DNA from: Ostrinia nubilalis
Lineage: Eukaryota > Arthropoda > Insecta > Lepidoptera > Crambidae
Reading direction: 5' to 3'
Length of the DNA: 64,000 nt
Assembly (NCBI RefSeq): GCF_963855985.1
Contig: NC_087093.1
Location: 4,843,501-4,907,500 of the forward strand
Of this stretch, positions 34,001 through 48,200 are shown piece after piece. The notes under the pieces are model-generated. The model did not search any database. It was not told where the DNA came from and saw only the letters and a list, made by a program, of their open reading frames with translations. The stretch's first letter is position 1; every line of letters starts with the position of its first letter. The position numbers and the translations under genes were made by a program.

Positions 34001-37000
34001 GTTATTTAGTAATTTGTTAAAGAACTAAGTTAATACATAATTTTGACACATTCATATCTATGACATGCCTCGTTCACGTGACCCTTAAGTTCATGCCTAT
34101 TGCTGTGAGTGTTGTTACATGTTCTTGGATATAAAAATATACGGTCTTATTCATAATCATTTTTCACATTTTATCAAATGCTTATTAGAGGTTTATAAAA
34201 CGTTTGATAAAAATTGTTATTCATAATCGTCATTTAGCGCTAAAATCCTCTTATAACTGTGTGATAAGTTATCGAGAGCTCGGGCCTTGTTTAAAGCTCT
34301 AATAAACCTATTTTAACCTAACTTTTATAAATGTCATTTCATATGAATGTCACTTCGTTGGTTTATTTATTCAAAATATCCTTGCTGTGATCCTTGCTTG
34401 TGAAAATGAATGCTATAAATGCAATTGTGCATTTAGCCAATAATGCCGACCCAGCGCGACGTAGAAAGCTCTACCGCCAACGAAGCAACCCATTCGATTT
34501 GCGGGACCTAAATTTTAAAATAAAATATAGGTTCAATAAGGACACAGTGCGCACCATCATAGATTTGGTGGAAGATGATCTGGTTCAGAGCGCTAGAGGT
34601 GGTGGCACGTGTCCTGAACTGCAAGTTTTAGTGGCCATAAGATGTTGGGGACGTCGTGAGGTAAGCACAAAAAAGTGTTTTATTTTATCCCTTTGTCGTG
34701 GCTGCTATAATTATTTTCATACATTTTCAGGTACAAGATGATGCTGGTGACCTCCATGGCCTAAGTCAGCCGACAGTGAGCCGGATATGCGCCAGAGTCG
34801 CGCATGCAATCGCGAATAAGGCAAATTCCTTCATCAAAATGCCTATCACTATAGGAGAGCAGGAAAGAATTAGTGCCAAATTTAGAGCAATTAAAAATTT
34901 TCCTGGGGTGATAGGAGCCATAGATTGCACCCACATTAAAATTAAAAAAACCGGAGGTGACATGGCCCAGTACTATATTAATAGAAAAGGCTATTATTCC
35001 CTGAATGTTCAGGTAAAATATATTTTGATTTTATACAGTTTACAACAGAGAAAGATTTGTTTTAATAATGTCTATAATTTTTACTTTGTATGATCTAAAT
35101 TTTAGCAACATTCAACACTATATTATTGGATGGATTACCTACAGGATACTGTTTTTTTTATTTTAGGTTGTCTGTGATGCTGACCTCAAAATAATGGATA
35201 TAGTGGCTAGATGGCGAGGCAGTACACATGACAGTCGAATTTTTATGGAGAGCAATATAAAACAACGATTTGAGGATAGGCAGTTTAGAGGACGCCTTAT
35301 TGGCGATTCGGGCTACCCTCTTCTGCCATATCTATTTACACCTATTTTAAGGCCTAGTCGTCCAGAAGAAGAAGCATACAATAATGCTCACATCTCAACT
35401 AGGAACACTGTTGAAAGGTGTTTTGGGGTGTGGAAGCAGCGGTTCCAATGCCTACTCCATGGCTTACCAGTAAGCCTCCAAAATGGAAAAGCTGTGATCA
35501 TAGCATTGGCTGTATTACATAATATAGCCATTGATATGAATGACACATTGTTAGGTAAATGTTATCAATTTGACTGTACATAAGGAATACAAATCTTTAT
35601 GACAAAATGTTGACAAATTCATAATATTTTTCAGAACAACATATGGAGCAGGTCCCTGTAACTCCGCAACTTTCGACGGAGAACAGTGTTCACGACAACC
35701 GACCTTCATTGTTGAGGCGTAGGTCGCAGTTGATACTACAAAATTTTATAAATCAACATTTTTGAATGGTACTAAAATACATTTTGATAAATTCCAACGA
35801 TTTACTTTTATGTAATGTCATTTGAGTTCATGAAAATGTTGTATTTTAATTTTTCAGATACTGTTCCTGGCATCTTAATGAAAATAAAAAGAATATTTGA
35901 TTGAAAAATACCTGTATTTCAATTTTCAGTCCAATTTGTTACTATCACAAAAACAAAACCTGTAGTTCTCTTTAAAAAAGCAATTATTCTGCAAAAATTC
36001 AAAACAAATTACTTTATATCACTAATTTAAGTACAATTAGTTTCAACAAACTTACTTATTAAAAATCACAGTTCAATTCTTTAAAACAAAGAAATTGCTT
36101 AAGTATAAACGTTTCTATTCGGAGGTTATCAACCTTCTACATTTAAAACAAAATAACCATAATTTACACTATTATTATAAAGGCGAATGTTTGTGACTAG
36201 GCATATGTGTATTTACTTTATATCACTAATTTAAGTACAATTATTAAACTTACTTACTAAAAATCACAGTTCAATTCTTATAAACAAATAAATTGCTAAA
36301 ACAGATAGATTATATAGTCTCGAATAACATATAGGCTTCTTTTTATCCTGGAAAAATGCACAGATCCTGTAGGTTACAGAAATAGTAGTCTACGCAGGCG
36401 GAGTCGTGGGCAACAGCTAGTTAATAGTAATCTCAAACTCTTATTAAGTTATGACTAGTAAACATATTCATAGCCGTCTAAATATATTGCAGAAACACAA
36501 TCAAAATGCGGATTGGAACTGCATAAAATACAAATTAAAAACAAACAGAAGTAAGGGAGGAACTAACTTATTATTTAGAATCTGTTAGTACTTGAAAAAC
36601 TTTAACATCAAAAGACTTATTATTCTTTATTAATGTGAGTGTAATATTTAAGTTTTTCCTGTAATAATTGATGCTCAAGATCCAAGTTTCTCCCTTTCTT
36701 CCGTTCGTTTTCCATTTGAACTTCATGCAGTTCAATCCGGCATTTTGATTCTGTTTCTGCAATTTCGGAAATCCTAACTTTGCTTAAATCAATTAAGCCT
36801 TCTTTGTTTAACAGTTTCCTTTTTTTTTTGATTGCTGGTGCTTTAAAATTAGGTTTTGCTTTATTTTCTTTTGCCTCTACTTTTTTATTTTCTTTATCTT
36901 CCAATATGCCTCTAGTAGTACAAGCATGTGTATCTTCTATTTCTTCATCAAGTACCACCAATTCATATTGGATTTCTTCATTATTTATCAATTCCTGATC

Positions 37001-40000
37001 TTGCGTATTTTGAGTTGATTCCTCCTCTTGAATGTTAATTAATTCACTTTTATTTGAGTCCGAGTCAAATCTGTTAACATCGACTACAAATTCATTGGGC
37101 AACCAAGATGCTATATCATCAGCCCTATCGTCAGGCACTGATAATGGTGGACCACCGCCAGTTTTAATTTGAGCCTGCCTAGCAATGGTCTTGTCTTTCT
37201 TCGCACTGATTTTTATGAGGCTCCATTGCGATTTTAACTGGGTAATGGAGCGGTTCATACCAGCGCACATTGAATTAAACCTGAAAAAGAAATGACAGGA
37301 TTTTGAATTACAGGTAAAGGCAAAATTTTATATTGAAGGCAGAAATCAAAAGATGTACCAACGTTGTTTGTAAATCAGCCCAAGCCGCAACCTTCCGTTT
37401 ATTCGTGTTAGTGTCTGTATTTTTATTTTCGATTGCATTTACTCTTTCTTTCACCAACTCTTTCAGCAAATACTGAAAAGCAAACACTAGGCGTCAAACA
37501 TAAATAAAACCATGCTACAAAAATTAGTAGGCACTTTATCAGGCTAAAAATAAGTACTACCTTATCTTCCTCCAACCAGTTTTCTGATCGTTGCCTTTTA
37601 GGCGGTCTGTTCTCCTTCGTCATGGACATAATTAGTATCCGATGTAACTAGCCGGGTCGTCGTAAGAGCTTATTGCAGAGTACAGGGTAAGAGGTACAGA
37701 ATCCAGAACATACAATCCCAAGTTTTATAAAAGTTTGATAAAACTTGGGAGTTGATCGAAAAAACCGAAAACTTTATTAAATTTTCGTGCCAAATGTCAA
37801 TGTCAGTAAGTAAAACGTCACAGCTGCCAATTTTTTGTTTTTTTTTTCTGCGATTTGTCTATGATTTTACATGGTCCATCAAGTTAAATCACCAAAAAAG
37901 CTGTTTTCGTTCATTCTTTTTGTATAGTCTGTGGAAAGAAAATATTAAACTCTGTTTTAGCTATCAAAGGTTTATAAACGATTATGAATAACGTTTTTTA
38001 TCAGAGGTTTATAAGAGTGTTTTAAGCCTATCAAACGTTTTAGCTAATGTAGGTTTTAAACCTATATTAGCATTTTATTATGAATAAGACCGATACTCTT
38101 TAATCGATTCAAACGCACAGATTAATTCAATCAAATAATAAGGCTGGGTTGCACCATCTTACTAAATCTGTCAATATCCATAACAAAACCACCGGTTATC
38201 GTTAAAGTTACGGTCAAAGTTAGGTGGTGCAACTCACCCTAAGTTCTGAGACACCTGAGGCTCCCTCGATTATTATATTAATACAATTAATAAAAATTTA
38301 TAATGCATAAAATAGAGTCATTTACTAAAAGTATAAAGCCATAAAAGTGGAAGCTTATCTTAATCTCAATAACCCCATTCAAATTGCTACCATTCCATCA
38401 AAGTGAGCCGACAAAGGCTACCTTATTTGCTTCCAAAGTAAATGACGGAGTACTTTCCACTGCTCATTAATTATTGTGGAACCTGAATCCATTAGATATC
38501 TTCACTTAACGGACAACAATAAAATGGATAAAACGAAGTTCATTCATTATTATCTTTTATGTAGGTTGAAAACGGTTTAAAAAATAATTTAATTGGACTT
38601 TATTGTCAGTTGATAATCTCGAATAACTCGAAAACGATTTAAGCTTCATAGAGGCGAATATTGCATAGCAGTACGATCCAATATAGCCCGGTTTTGCAAG
38701 AACATTATTATCTGCTACGAAACTGGTCTGTAGCAAGTCCGTAACATTGATGTAGCAGAGTAGCTACGAGATCATCGATCGTAGTATTTCGTAGTATCGT
38801 AGCATGCCTACCAAATTATAGTTTAGTTGCTTGTTAAATACAAAGTTTCTACAGGAATTAATTATAACGGGAATTAAATAATACAATGTATGTGACTCAG
38901 TTTTCGTGGAAGCTTATCTTATGGTCTCGCGTTATATCTTTTTTATTTATGTTTTACAATGACAAAATAATTCATAGTACCTACTAAAACAAAGAATTAA
39001 TTCCTGGAGGCTCCCAGAGGTTAACAAAAGCTCCAGGGACAATTGTTTTGCTACCAGGGTCAGATGTTTAGGATTCCAGAGGAATTTCGGACGAAATGAT
39101 GTAAGATCGGCCGCGGTAAAAATATTTAAACATTACAAATCTTGTTCGGTCTTTTCTATATTTAGGTTTTCTCGTTTAATCGTTGAACACATGATTGTGA
39201 ATTACTTATTAATGACATCGTTTACAAAGTGTTTTTTATTTTTTTGCATAAAACGATAGGCTTTCTGTGAGGACCCAAAATCTACGTGGGCGACCGTGAA
39301 TAATAGCTATTTATCTATAAAATCCTCACTATTCACCCACTATGTTGCTATCTGTTCATTAGATATAGTAGAGTATTGGAAGTTGTGCCAAACTTGGACG
39401 CATGGGAAAGAGCACGTACGGGACTGTGAAACGTAATAATGTTTTATGACTACAGACTGATAAAAACTTAACTTTTGGAACGAATACTTGACACGACAAT
39501 GTTTTCCTTGTTGATTTTAAAGTATAACTATAGTGCATTTGTTTTAAGAAAATAGTGATTAACTAAGCCATGAAATTTAACGCCATTTGACCAATGTTCA
39601 TAGTGAAAGCTGTGTTCACATTTACCAGTTTATGTTTAAACAATAAATTTTGCATTAATATTACTGGTTTGATTAATACTACATGAAAATACGCCTAGCA
39701 CTGCTGTTTCACTATTTTCTAAATATGAATTACTAAAGGGTCTCTGTCGTGCATTAAACTTATGTTAAAAAGATAGTAGTTTTTACGTTATTCTACTAAA
39801 ATGACTCCGATCTTTTAAAAATATTACTTACATTTATATCAGCACCTGTCACGTTATAAAGCTCGTAAGGCGGGTCTCTTTCTCGGACGTACTTCATGAG
39901 TCTTTGTCCATTCTTGTAGAAAACCACCTGCGAAACAAATAACCATCTAAAATATCATGATAAACAATATTATTCGTACTTCGTTTAATACAAATATCAC

Positions 40001-42198
40001 AAAAAAATCAAATGTTTTTAAATCACAAGTACACACGTTAAAAACCTTATGAGATTAACTGAAAAGCGTATTTTATGTAAAGAAAGACCATGGGTTTATG
40101 TAAATATCAACTCTAGTGTTATAATTATAACGAAATTAAATTGCACTTTAGATTTAAGTGCATGTGCTTTTGAGTGTCACAATAGTAGAGTGTTTTTTTA
40201 TGTAACATGTTGAATCTATTTCGAATGATTGAAATGTTTACGTGAATAAAGACTGAACAAACAGCGACCCGACAAATATACCCTATTCCAAATTCGCTGA
40301 AACACAAACGTGAATTCGCACTAGTCAATAGCACAAATAGCTCCAACCCAGAACCAACACAGTCGCTTCACAATGGAATTCCACTCATTCGGACGTCCAC
40401 ATATTTTAAAAGTCCACGCGCCCGTGCTTATCAAATTTATTTTGTGGAAAATCCTACGTTAAAAAACTTTACACTCAAGTTAATTTAAAGTAGTCAGTGC
40501 CAGCCGCAAACAATGCGATTCTCTGTCTTTATCCTGGGTTATTGCATGCACTTTAAGCCGTTTAACTTAAGGGTCATTATGCAATATTGCCCACCTGGCC
40601 ACAGGCAAAAATTATTTTCCAGTTTCACCGGGATGTATTATATTTGAACTTTAAACCGATGGCGTACGACTCATATTATCACAAACTGAATTTAAGCCGA
40701 AGCAAATTGCATTGCTCGAAATGCGTTTATTTATACGTACTTTCCTGCACTCAAACAATTCAGACAATGGCGGAGTATGTAAAGCGGGAGCACTGTTATT
40801 ATATTTAATAAAATTATTACTGTTACTTATTTACATGAACATACAAAGGCTACGGTTGAAGGTTTTCAGAAACCTTTCCTGTAAAGCTAAAACTGTTTTC
40901 CTGCTTTCGTAGAAATTTTCTGCTGTTATCTAATTAAGTAAATTTATGTTATGTTTTCCTGATTGTTACAAATTGTTGGTCTTTTGTATGGTATCTTTAG
41001 CCCAGCAATGGTAAAGGTATAGCACTAGTATCGATTGGTGTTTTGCTATTTGGTTGAATCCACTAGCCACGCCCGTGTCGCTAGGCCATCTCTGAAGTAT
41101 TCAATTTGGAGTCAGAAAGACGAGTTCGTCGTAGTTTGTATAAAATTGCTAACCAAATCGCAAATCATTTTACATTATGTACCTATCTGAAATCACGTCG
41201 CAAGTTTAAAGAATTTCACCACATGTGGCCTTATCAACATTATTCGGTATATCTTGATATTATCATGGCCATCTTCTAGCAACCAGTTAAACACGTACTT
41301 TCATTCTAATCTTATTTTTTTAATCTAAGAAGAAGTTGTTTCGTGCATTAATTAATAAAATTAAATAAACAATGTACCTTATAAATCGAAGCCGGATCGA
41401 CATTGTGATCGCAGCGCAGCACCACGTTGTTCCGATGCACAACGAACCTCGGCGCACGCAGCTCCACCCATACATCGTTCATACCCGCCACTGCGAAACA
41501 CATTCCAGTACTGTACGGTCGGTCACGTCAACTTACAGTGCATAATGAGTTAAAGTTGCTGCAATTCACGAAGGCGAGTGAGCTTTACATGTGTGGTGGC
41601 CTGGAAAAGTTTTGATAGACATTTTCCTATCATTAAGTGCATGTACACGTACACACACAAGTAAAGCTCACTCGCCTTCGTGAGTTGCAAGAACTACGTA
41701 TACTGAATATATTCTCCCCAAACTGTCTGGACAAATCCTCCATTGGCTCCATTTGCTTCTGGTACAGTCAGTGCCAAATAGTTCGTGACACCCAAAGTAG
41801 TCAATAAGTTCGTAACGCGTCTTTGTTACAATTGGAATAAGGCTGTCAACTTTTTGACCACTTTGGGTGTGACGAACTATTTGACGCTGACTGTACATAC
41901 AGCAAGACAGATATATTGCAAAATAGGTGCCATTTTAAAGCAGATATATAGATTTATATAGCAGATTCTTGAGATACGTTAAAAATCTGTCAAACTCTAT
42001 GCAAAAAACACCGGTTATCGTTATACATATGTAGTTACGGTCAAAGTTTGGTAGTGCAACTCAGCTTAAATGATAAATCGATTAGTACTAAAATACCCGT
42101 ACGTAAATCACCAAAACTTTATACATTTTCACTCATCAAATTCTCTATACTTACCTACCGTTAATAATCCCAACTAATATTATAAATGCGAAAGTAAC

Positions 42199-42235
<37 letters not shown>

Positions 42236-45200
42236 TACGCTTTCCCGCTTAAACCTCGCAACCGATTTTGATGAAATTTGGCATAGAGATAGTTTGAGTC
42301 CCGGGAAAGAACATAGGATAGTTTTTATCCCGGTTTTTGAAACAGGGACGCGCGCGATAAAGTTTTTCTGTGACAGACAAAATTCCACGCGGGCGAAGCC
42401 GCGGGCGGAAAGCTAGTATACATATAATTAGTGTGACAATAGCGGCACGCGATCTATGTAAAGACAACGGCACATCAAGCTAAATACAGTAGAGTCTTGA
42501 GCAGTTGTAATAAGTTCTATATTGCAACAAAAAGATCTGATGTCGACAGCACATCACCATTGTTCACACGTTTACCCCTAATCATGTATAATATCTACGT
42601 TCTTCGGAATATTAACCCACTATTTGAGGCAAGTGGCAATTATACTGTTGACACCCTTCATATTCACTGGTAAGGTGGCGAAGGTCTCATCAAAAACAAC
42701 TTTAATCATTAGGTATGTGAGCAATATTGAGGTGAAGAGAAAGTTTTAAGTTGATGCCTTCTAGGAGATAAATTAATTAAGTTATACCTATTATACCTGC
42801 GGGTATCTATGGGCGACGGTAAACATTTACCATCAGGTGATCCGTCCCATAAAAAAACCTACTGTACCTAGATAACAACTCAATTTCTAACTACTTCTAA
42901 GTAACATGTGAATAAGCAAAGAGAATTATTCACATCTCTTAAGATTATTTTGTGTAAGTAATGATCCTTACGTGAAATATTAATAGAGTCGTTCGCTAAA
43001 TGTGACAATGAAATTCAGGTTTTAAAATCTCGATCAGTTTTTATAATCGAATGATGTTTTTTTAAAGTCTATTAATTAACGAAGATACAATGCCATCACG
43101 GAAACAGTAGCTTTACGATCATGAGTGAGATATTATCGTGACGTGACGTTTTGAAATGGTTTGTTGTTTTTTGTTTTAAAATATTTTATCCCGGACCTTT
43201 CATTTTTCATAAAATAACTAGTTTGACAGTACTTATTATTATTTTGTGGTTTGACTACAAAAATCTTTATTTTTACACATATAAAATAAAAAAGAGTTTG
43301 TGCGTGTACGGAAATGGCGCGTCCATGGATCCGAGGACCGAGTCCGAGATACAAATCTCGTGTGTATTTTTGTTTAACTGCCCGTACCTAATGTAATTAT
43401 TTTTAGCATTAATTTTGCTCGCATACCCACAACCTGTTAGTTAGTTGGGGGCCTGAATTTGTAACTTACGCTATAAATATTTTAACCCTTACAGTCCCTG
43501 GGTATATTTACTGACTGTAAGGTCGATTTTTGTATTTTAAACTGAAATATTCGTTTTCCGTCGTTCCCGAACGCTTCGGTTAGTCGCTGACAGTTATTAA
43601 ACTTTCAGACTAACTCGGGACATATTTTTCGGAACCAGACGGAACATCTGCAGTTACTACGTTATTGTAGACTTGTAGTGCAGTATTTTGGAAGGTATGT
43701 TGGCAGTAACACTCGAGTAAGTACGAGTAAGTACCTACACGTCAGCTAGTTAGGAAGTTTTCCCAATGGTATATGCTGGGTAATTGTTTCGTAACGCAAA
43801 TTAATAAACTATATTAGAGGCATGTATTCTATAACTTTTCTCTAGTATGAATCCACACTCAAAAGTAGGACTTGAACACACAACTTTTATTGTCGCCAAC
43901 GACTGAGCTTCGAGACACAGCCTTTGTAAGTCTGTTAAGCTTTTCAAGCGTATTTTACGCTGAGCCTTATGACACTTATGATGAGGCAGAAAGAAATAAT
44001 TGAACAAAATCCGAAATAAAAATGTTACCATAGATTTAGACATAGATTTGCGACAGTTGTGTTAAAATGTACTATCGGCAACAGTGTCAACTGCCCATTG
44101 CCAGTCATGTCATCTCGTTCTATCACAAAGAATCACCATTTGATTAGAGCGAGAGCAAAAACGGAAATGGATAGTTAACAGTGTGGCCGTGTGTACAATG
44201 TCGGTGACACAAGATAACATAAAAATTAACAGAAACAGCAATAACAGCAAAACTGTCCGTTGTCGTGCCGTAACTGGGTTATCAATTTTAATTCGCCTGC
44301 ACGAAGCCAATATGTGTAATTTATCGCTCTCAAAGTGCATTTTTGAACGCAAATATTCGAGCCGAAGCGCGATGTCGCTCCATTTTGCACGATGACAGTT
44401 ATTACAATCGCCACCGCACGTATATTACTATCTCAAGTGTTTACCACAATAGGTTATCTTAAATTATTTCATAAACTGTCCATGAACCATTCCTGTAAGT
44501 ACAGTTCGAAAAAAAAAAGCGTCAGAAGGCATATGAGAAGCTTATACTTTTTAAACTGTTTTATTTAGCTTGCTCTGTTTGTTTTTATTTGCTTAAACAA
44601 TAGCTAGCGTAAATAATTAGGTAGTAAGACTAAACATTTTCTTTCTAACCCGAATAAAGTAGGTATCTAGAATATTATTTCGACTTTATTAGACGACAGC
44701 TGAGTAAATATTTATGTTGCTAACAGTATTAAATTACGTATTCTTTATCTTTTGGTTTGCGGAAAATTGGTTGAGCTTTGGTTTTATAAGCAATGATTTA
44801 TTGAATAAGTATTCATAAATAATAATTGTAGATACATTTTGTTTATTTAATAAATCCATATTATACCGTATTAGTTTAATATGAAGAGTGACTAAAACAA
44901 CATACTTAAGCCCCATTCATCAAGGAAAACCCGGAGAGTGCTCACCTGGCTATTCTCATCATACTTAACTTCAAGTAAGCGCGAGGAATTTGGGAAACAA
45001 CATTAACTTGTTAAGGCGATGAAGACGTTAAGTATATTATACGTGAGGTTTTAATTACGCTGAGCGTTTAGGCATATTTATGATACACGCCTGCGTGTCG
45101 CACGGTAGTGGTAACTAACAGCGTTTGTAGGTAATCGTATAGTACCTGGCAATAGGTGCCAATTTTTCTTAGAATAAAGGTGAAAAATATTAAGACCTAG

Positions 45201-48200
45201 CTATGTTAGAGAAAACTTATCTTTGATCGCAAAATAAAGTTATGTTAAGGTTGCTAAGACAATACAATCTCTCATTTAGTAGATTTTGTATAAATACTCC
45301 TCAAACAAAATTGACAGTCTCTATTGTATGTCCAGAATACCACACTCAGAATCAGTTTAGCGTGTCAAATAAGAACGCTGGAGTTTATATCAGACTAGTT
45401 TTTTAAATATTTATAAAAATTGCAGGGTATTTTTCTACGTAAGGGATCGATATTATTACATAAATCAGAAGTGCTCATAACTGCACATCATTATCACAGG
45501 CATTTTACGTGAACGCAAAAGTGATTATACATTTTTGAGTATTACGGCTATTATCGAAAAGGAAAGTGTGTATGTTGTTCTGTTTGTTCTATTTCAGCCA
45601 TACAAACCGTAATTACGCAATATTCGCTCCTAATGCGAAACGAGCATTAATCAATGGGGTGGAAATTATCCCCAAACTAATGCTCTTAATTTACAACAGT
45701 TATAAACTTTCTATGTGTTCATTAGCTGCTGAGCAATTAGTAGAGGTTAAATTACAATCACAAGTGGAACTTGAGTGTTACATGTTCAAGAGTTTTGTCG
45801 GTATATTTTACGTAAGGAAGTTCCTAGGTCGAATCAAAAGATTTTGCAATTTTTCAATATCTTGTATTAATAATTTTAGTATTTCCTTCTTTCATTCAAT
45901 TCAGCATCCAGAGTATTTAAATTATAATCGTATTTAAAAAATATAATAGGTACTTTTATCACCGACTCACTGAACATTATAAATTAACGTAGATAGGTAC
46001 TTAACGTTTGTGTAGGTAGGTGCCTACAAGCCTACAAAACCATACAGACAACTGAAAAGACATAGCCACCATAATAGTTCAAGCAATTAAATAACTTTAG
46101 AACCGTCGATCGAGTAATTTGGGACCTTTATCCATTCAATTCTACAGGAGTACCTACGCACAAAGCAGCCCTGTCGTCTCAATTCAAAGATCAAAGCAAA
46201 ACAATGCCAATAAGCGTTTATTTCTTGAACCATACGATTTAAATTTGAAACTCAGGGGGGTTAACTAAGGAGGCTAAGCCACCACGTAAATTTCAAGTTA
46301 TAGCTCACTTCCATCAACGTAAGTTACTCGAGGGTCTGCTATTAGGCTGGGTTGGCGTGTCCATATTTATCTTCCTTCTCAAGGGTGTCACTATTTCACT
46401 TTATGACGTAATCTAAGAGTAACTGCTATCCATAACTTGCTGGCACCATATAGTATAGCTTAGAAGAGTGAACAGAAGTCTCGAGTGACCTCGTAAGACT
46501 GTTTTACTGGCTGTAATACTCGTATAACATCTTGAGCTTTCCGTTTAACGACTATCTTGGTTTTTATAACTGAAAACAAATAAATTACGAGTAGATTTGA
46601 ATTAATTAGAAGTCATATAAACATGTTGGCGAACTGCATCATTTGAGCTTACATTCTCTCCTCCTTATCTCATGTGAAATGATAAAACCAACTTATTCAT
46701 AAGCATAGTAATTTTTTTGCTACTCGATAAGAAATACTCAATACCAGAATAAACAATGTCCCATGCGATATTGCGTGAAACTTCAGTCGAAGAAAAGCAT
46801 AATAATTACGTTCCATATAATTTTATAGGCATTTAAAGTTATTACGTGCGTTCCAACGCTCATTTTTCGAATTCCTTCTCCATTGATTAAAATATCGCAA
46901 ATATTTTATACATTCTATAGAGCATTCTCTTTTACTCAAAGGAGACTTGTTTTAAAAAATCTGGATTCATGACATCATGATGGTTCCACGTACCTACCTA
47001 CTCATGTCCTGACGTTGTCTCTACAATCACACGAATACTGTAGCAATAAAAGTCAAAAGTCAAAATTTCTTTATTTGTTTAGACTAATAAATAGTTCTTA
47101 CAAATCGTCATTTTGCTCTTAAGGAGCCTCTACATGTCTCATAATCTTTTTACCCTACCAGCGCTTCGAGACCAACATTTGGCAAGTGCTGAGAAGGAGC
47201 GCCGCAACAAACTCAGTCACCACTGTCTGCCGGTTTAAATAGCAGTAGTAGGTACATTCGATTCAGGAGCAGTTCACTGAATTTACCATGCATTCTTGTA
47301 TAGTGTATAATGGGTATACAAAATTGCGTGGTATATTAAACAAGGTAGTGACGTGCTAATATCTAGACTTACAGATTACATACTTAAATACTAGTAGAAA
47401 TGACTCGCATACATAAATTGGAATAACTTGGATTGACCAGTCCCCGAAAGCAGCGCCTGTTCACAGACATGACGAGTGAACCAGCCATCGCTTCACTATA
47501 ATATTCAATATAAAATTGTACTGTATGTAGTATATATTTGCATTTTTTTTTTGCGTAGTTACACATTATTTAGCAGATGCAGTGCTTTAAGTGATGGGGC
47601 ACTTATACGTGTAATTTTAGTTATGTATTTTAAATTTTAATAGTGTACTCATTGTTGAAAAGCCAAAATAAATAAATAAATAAAATATGCTCTGCCTATT
47701 CATTTTAGAGTGAACCCACTCTATCAACTTCAGTGTTGTTAGTTAACAAACAATTTTGGTTATGTTACACTCTAATATACCTACTTGTGCGTGGTGTTGT
47801 GATGTTTGGGATTGTATTTGTCAGTAGAGTTTGATTCGAAAACTTTGATATCGTTAGGCTTTTGATAAAAGTTCGAAGGAATAATGATGGAGTAAGAGCT
47901 AGTGAACGCCAGACCTACGTCATTTTATAAAAGCTGAAAGTTTGTCAGCGTATGCTCCCAATAAAGGATACCTAGAATTTTTTTTTTAATGGAGACAAAT
48001 TAGGTAAATTTATTGAATGTAACCGGTTAGGTCTGGCGTTCACCAGCTCTTAGTCTAGTTAGCCTGTAAAAGAAAGATTCCTGAGACAGTTTTTGAACAT
48101 AATTATTTTGATAATTTGATGATCAAGTCTGTCTCGACATTAAATCCTTCATTGCAAAATGTGTTCTGTTGGGTATAGATAGATAGATACAACACACTTT

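Larger units (their letters stand above)
34142..38092. mobile_element. Complete two-gene PIF/Harbinger transposon in intron 3
   Basis: 3951 bp bounded by CGGTCTTATTCATAAT and ATTATGAATAAGACCG (16-bp perfect inverted repeats), with a 3-bp duplication ATA at 34139-34141 and 38093-38095. Subterminal copies of TTATTCATAATCG occur inside both ends (about 34220 and 37980) with further paired GATAAAA/GGTTTATAA blocks. It encodes a DDE transposase on the plus strand and a Myb/SANT-like protein on the minus strand, convergent. Both reading frames are intact after splicing. A Helitron fragment has landed between the two genes. Confidence 0.93.

Noticed and set aside
34394..34405. Earlier TTG start for the Harbinger transposase
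   Set aside because: Nuclear genes start at ATG; the first in-frame ATG is 34406.
34698..34730. Transposase exon 2 extending upstream as a separate ORF
   Set aside because: The TTTTCAG acceptor at 34730 and phase with exon 1 show this part is intron.
45566..45937. 123-codon plus-strand ORF
   Set aside because: No domain, AT-biased composition, and no splice or promoter context. Kept as non-coding.
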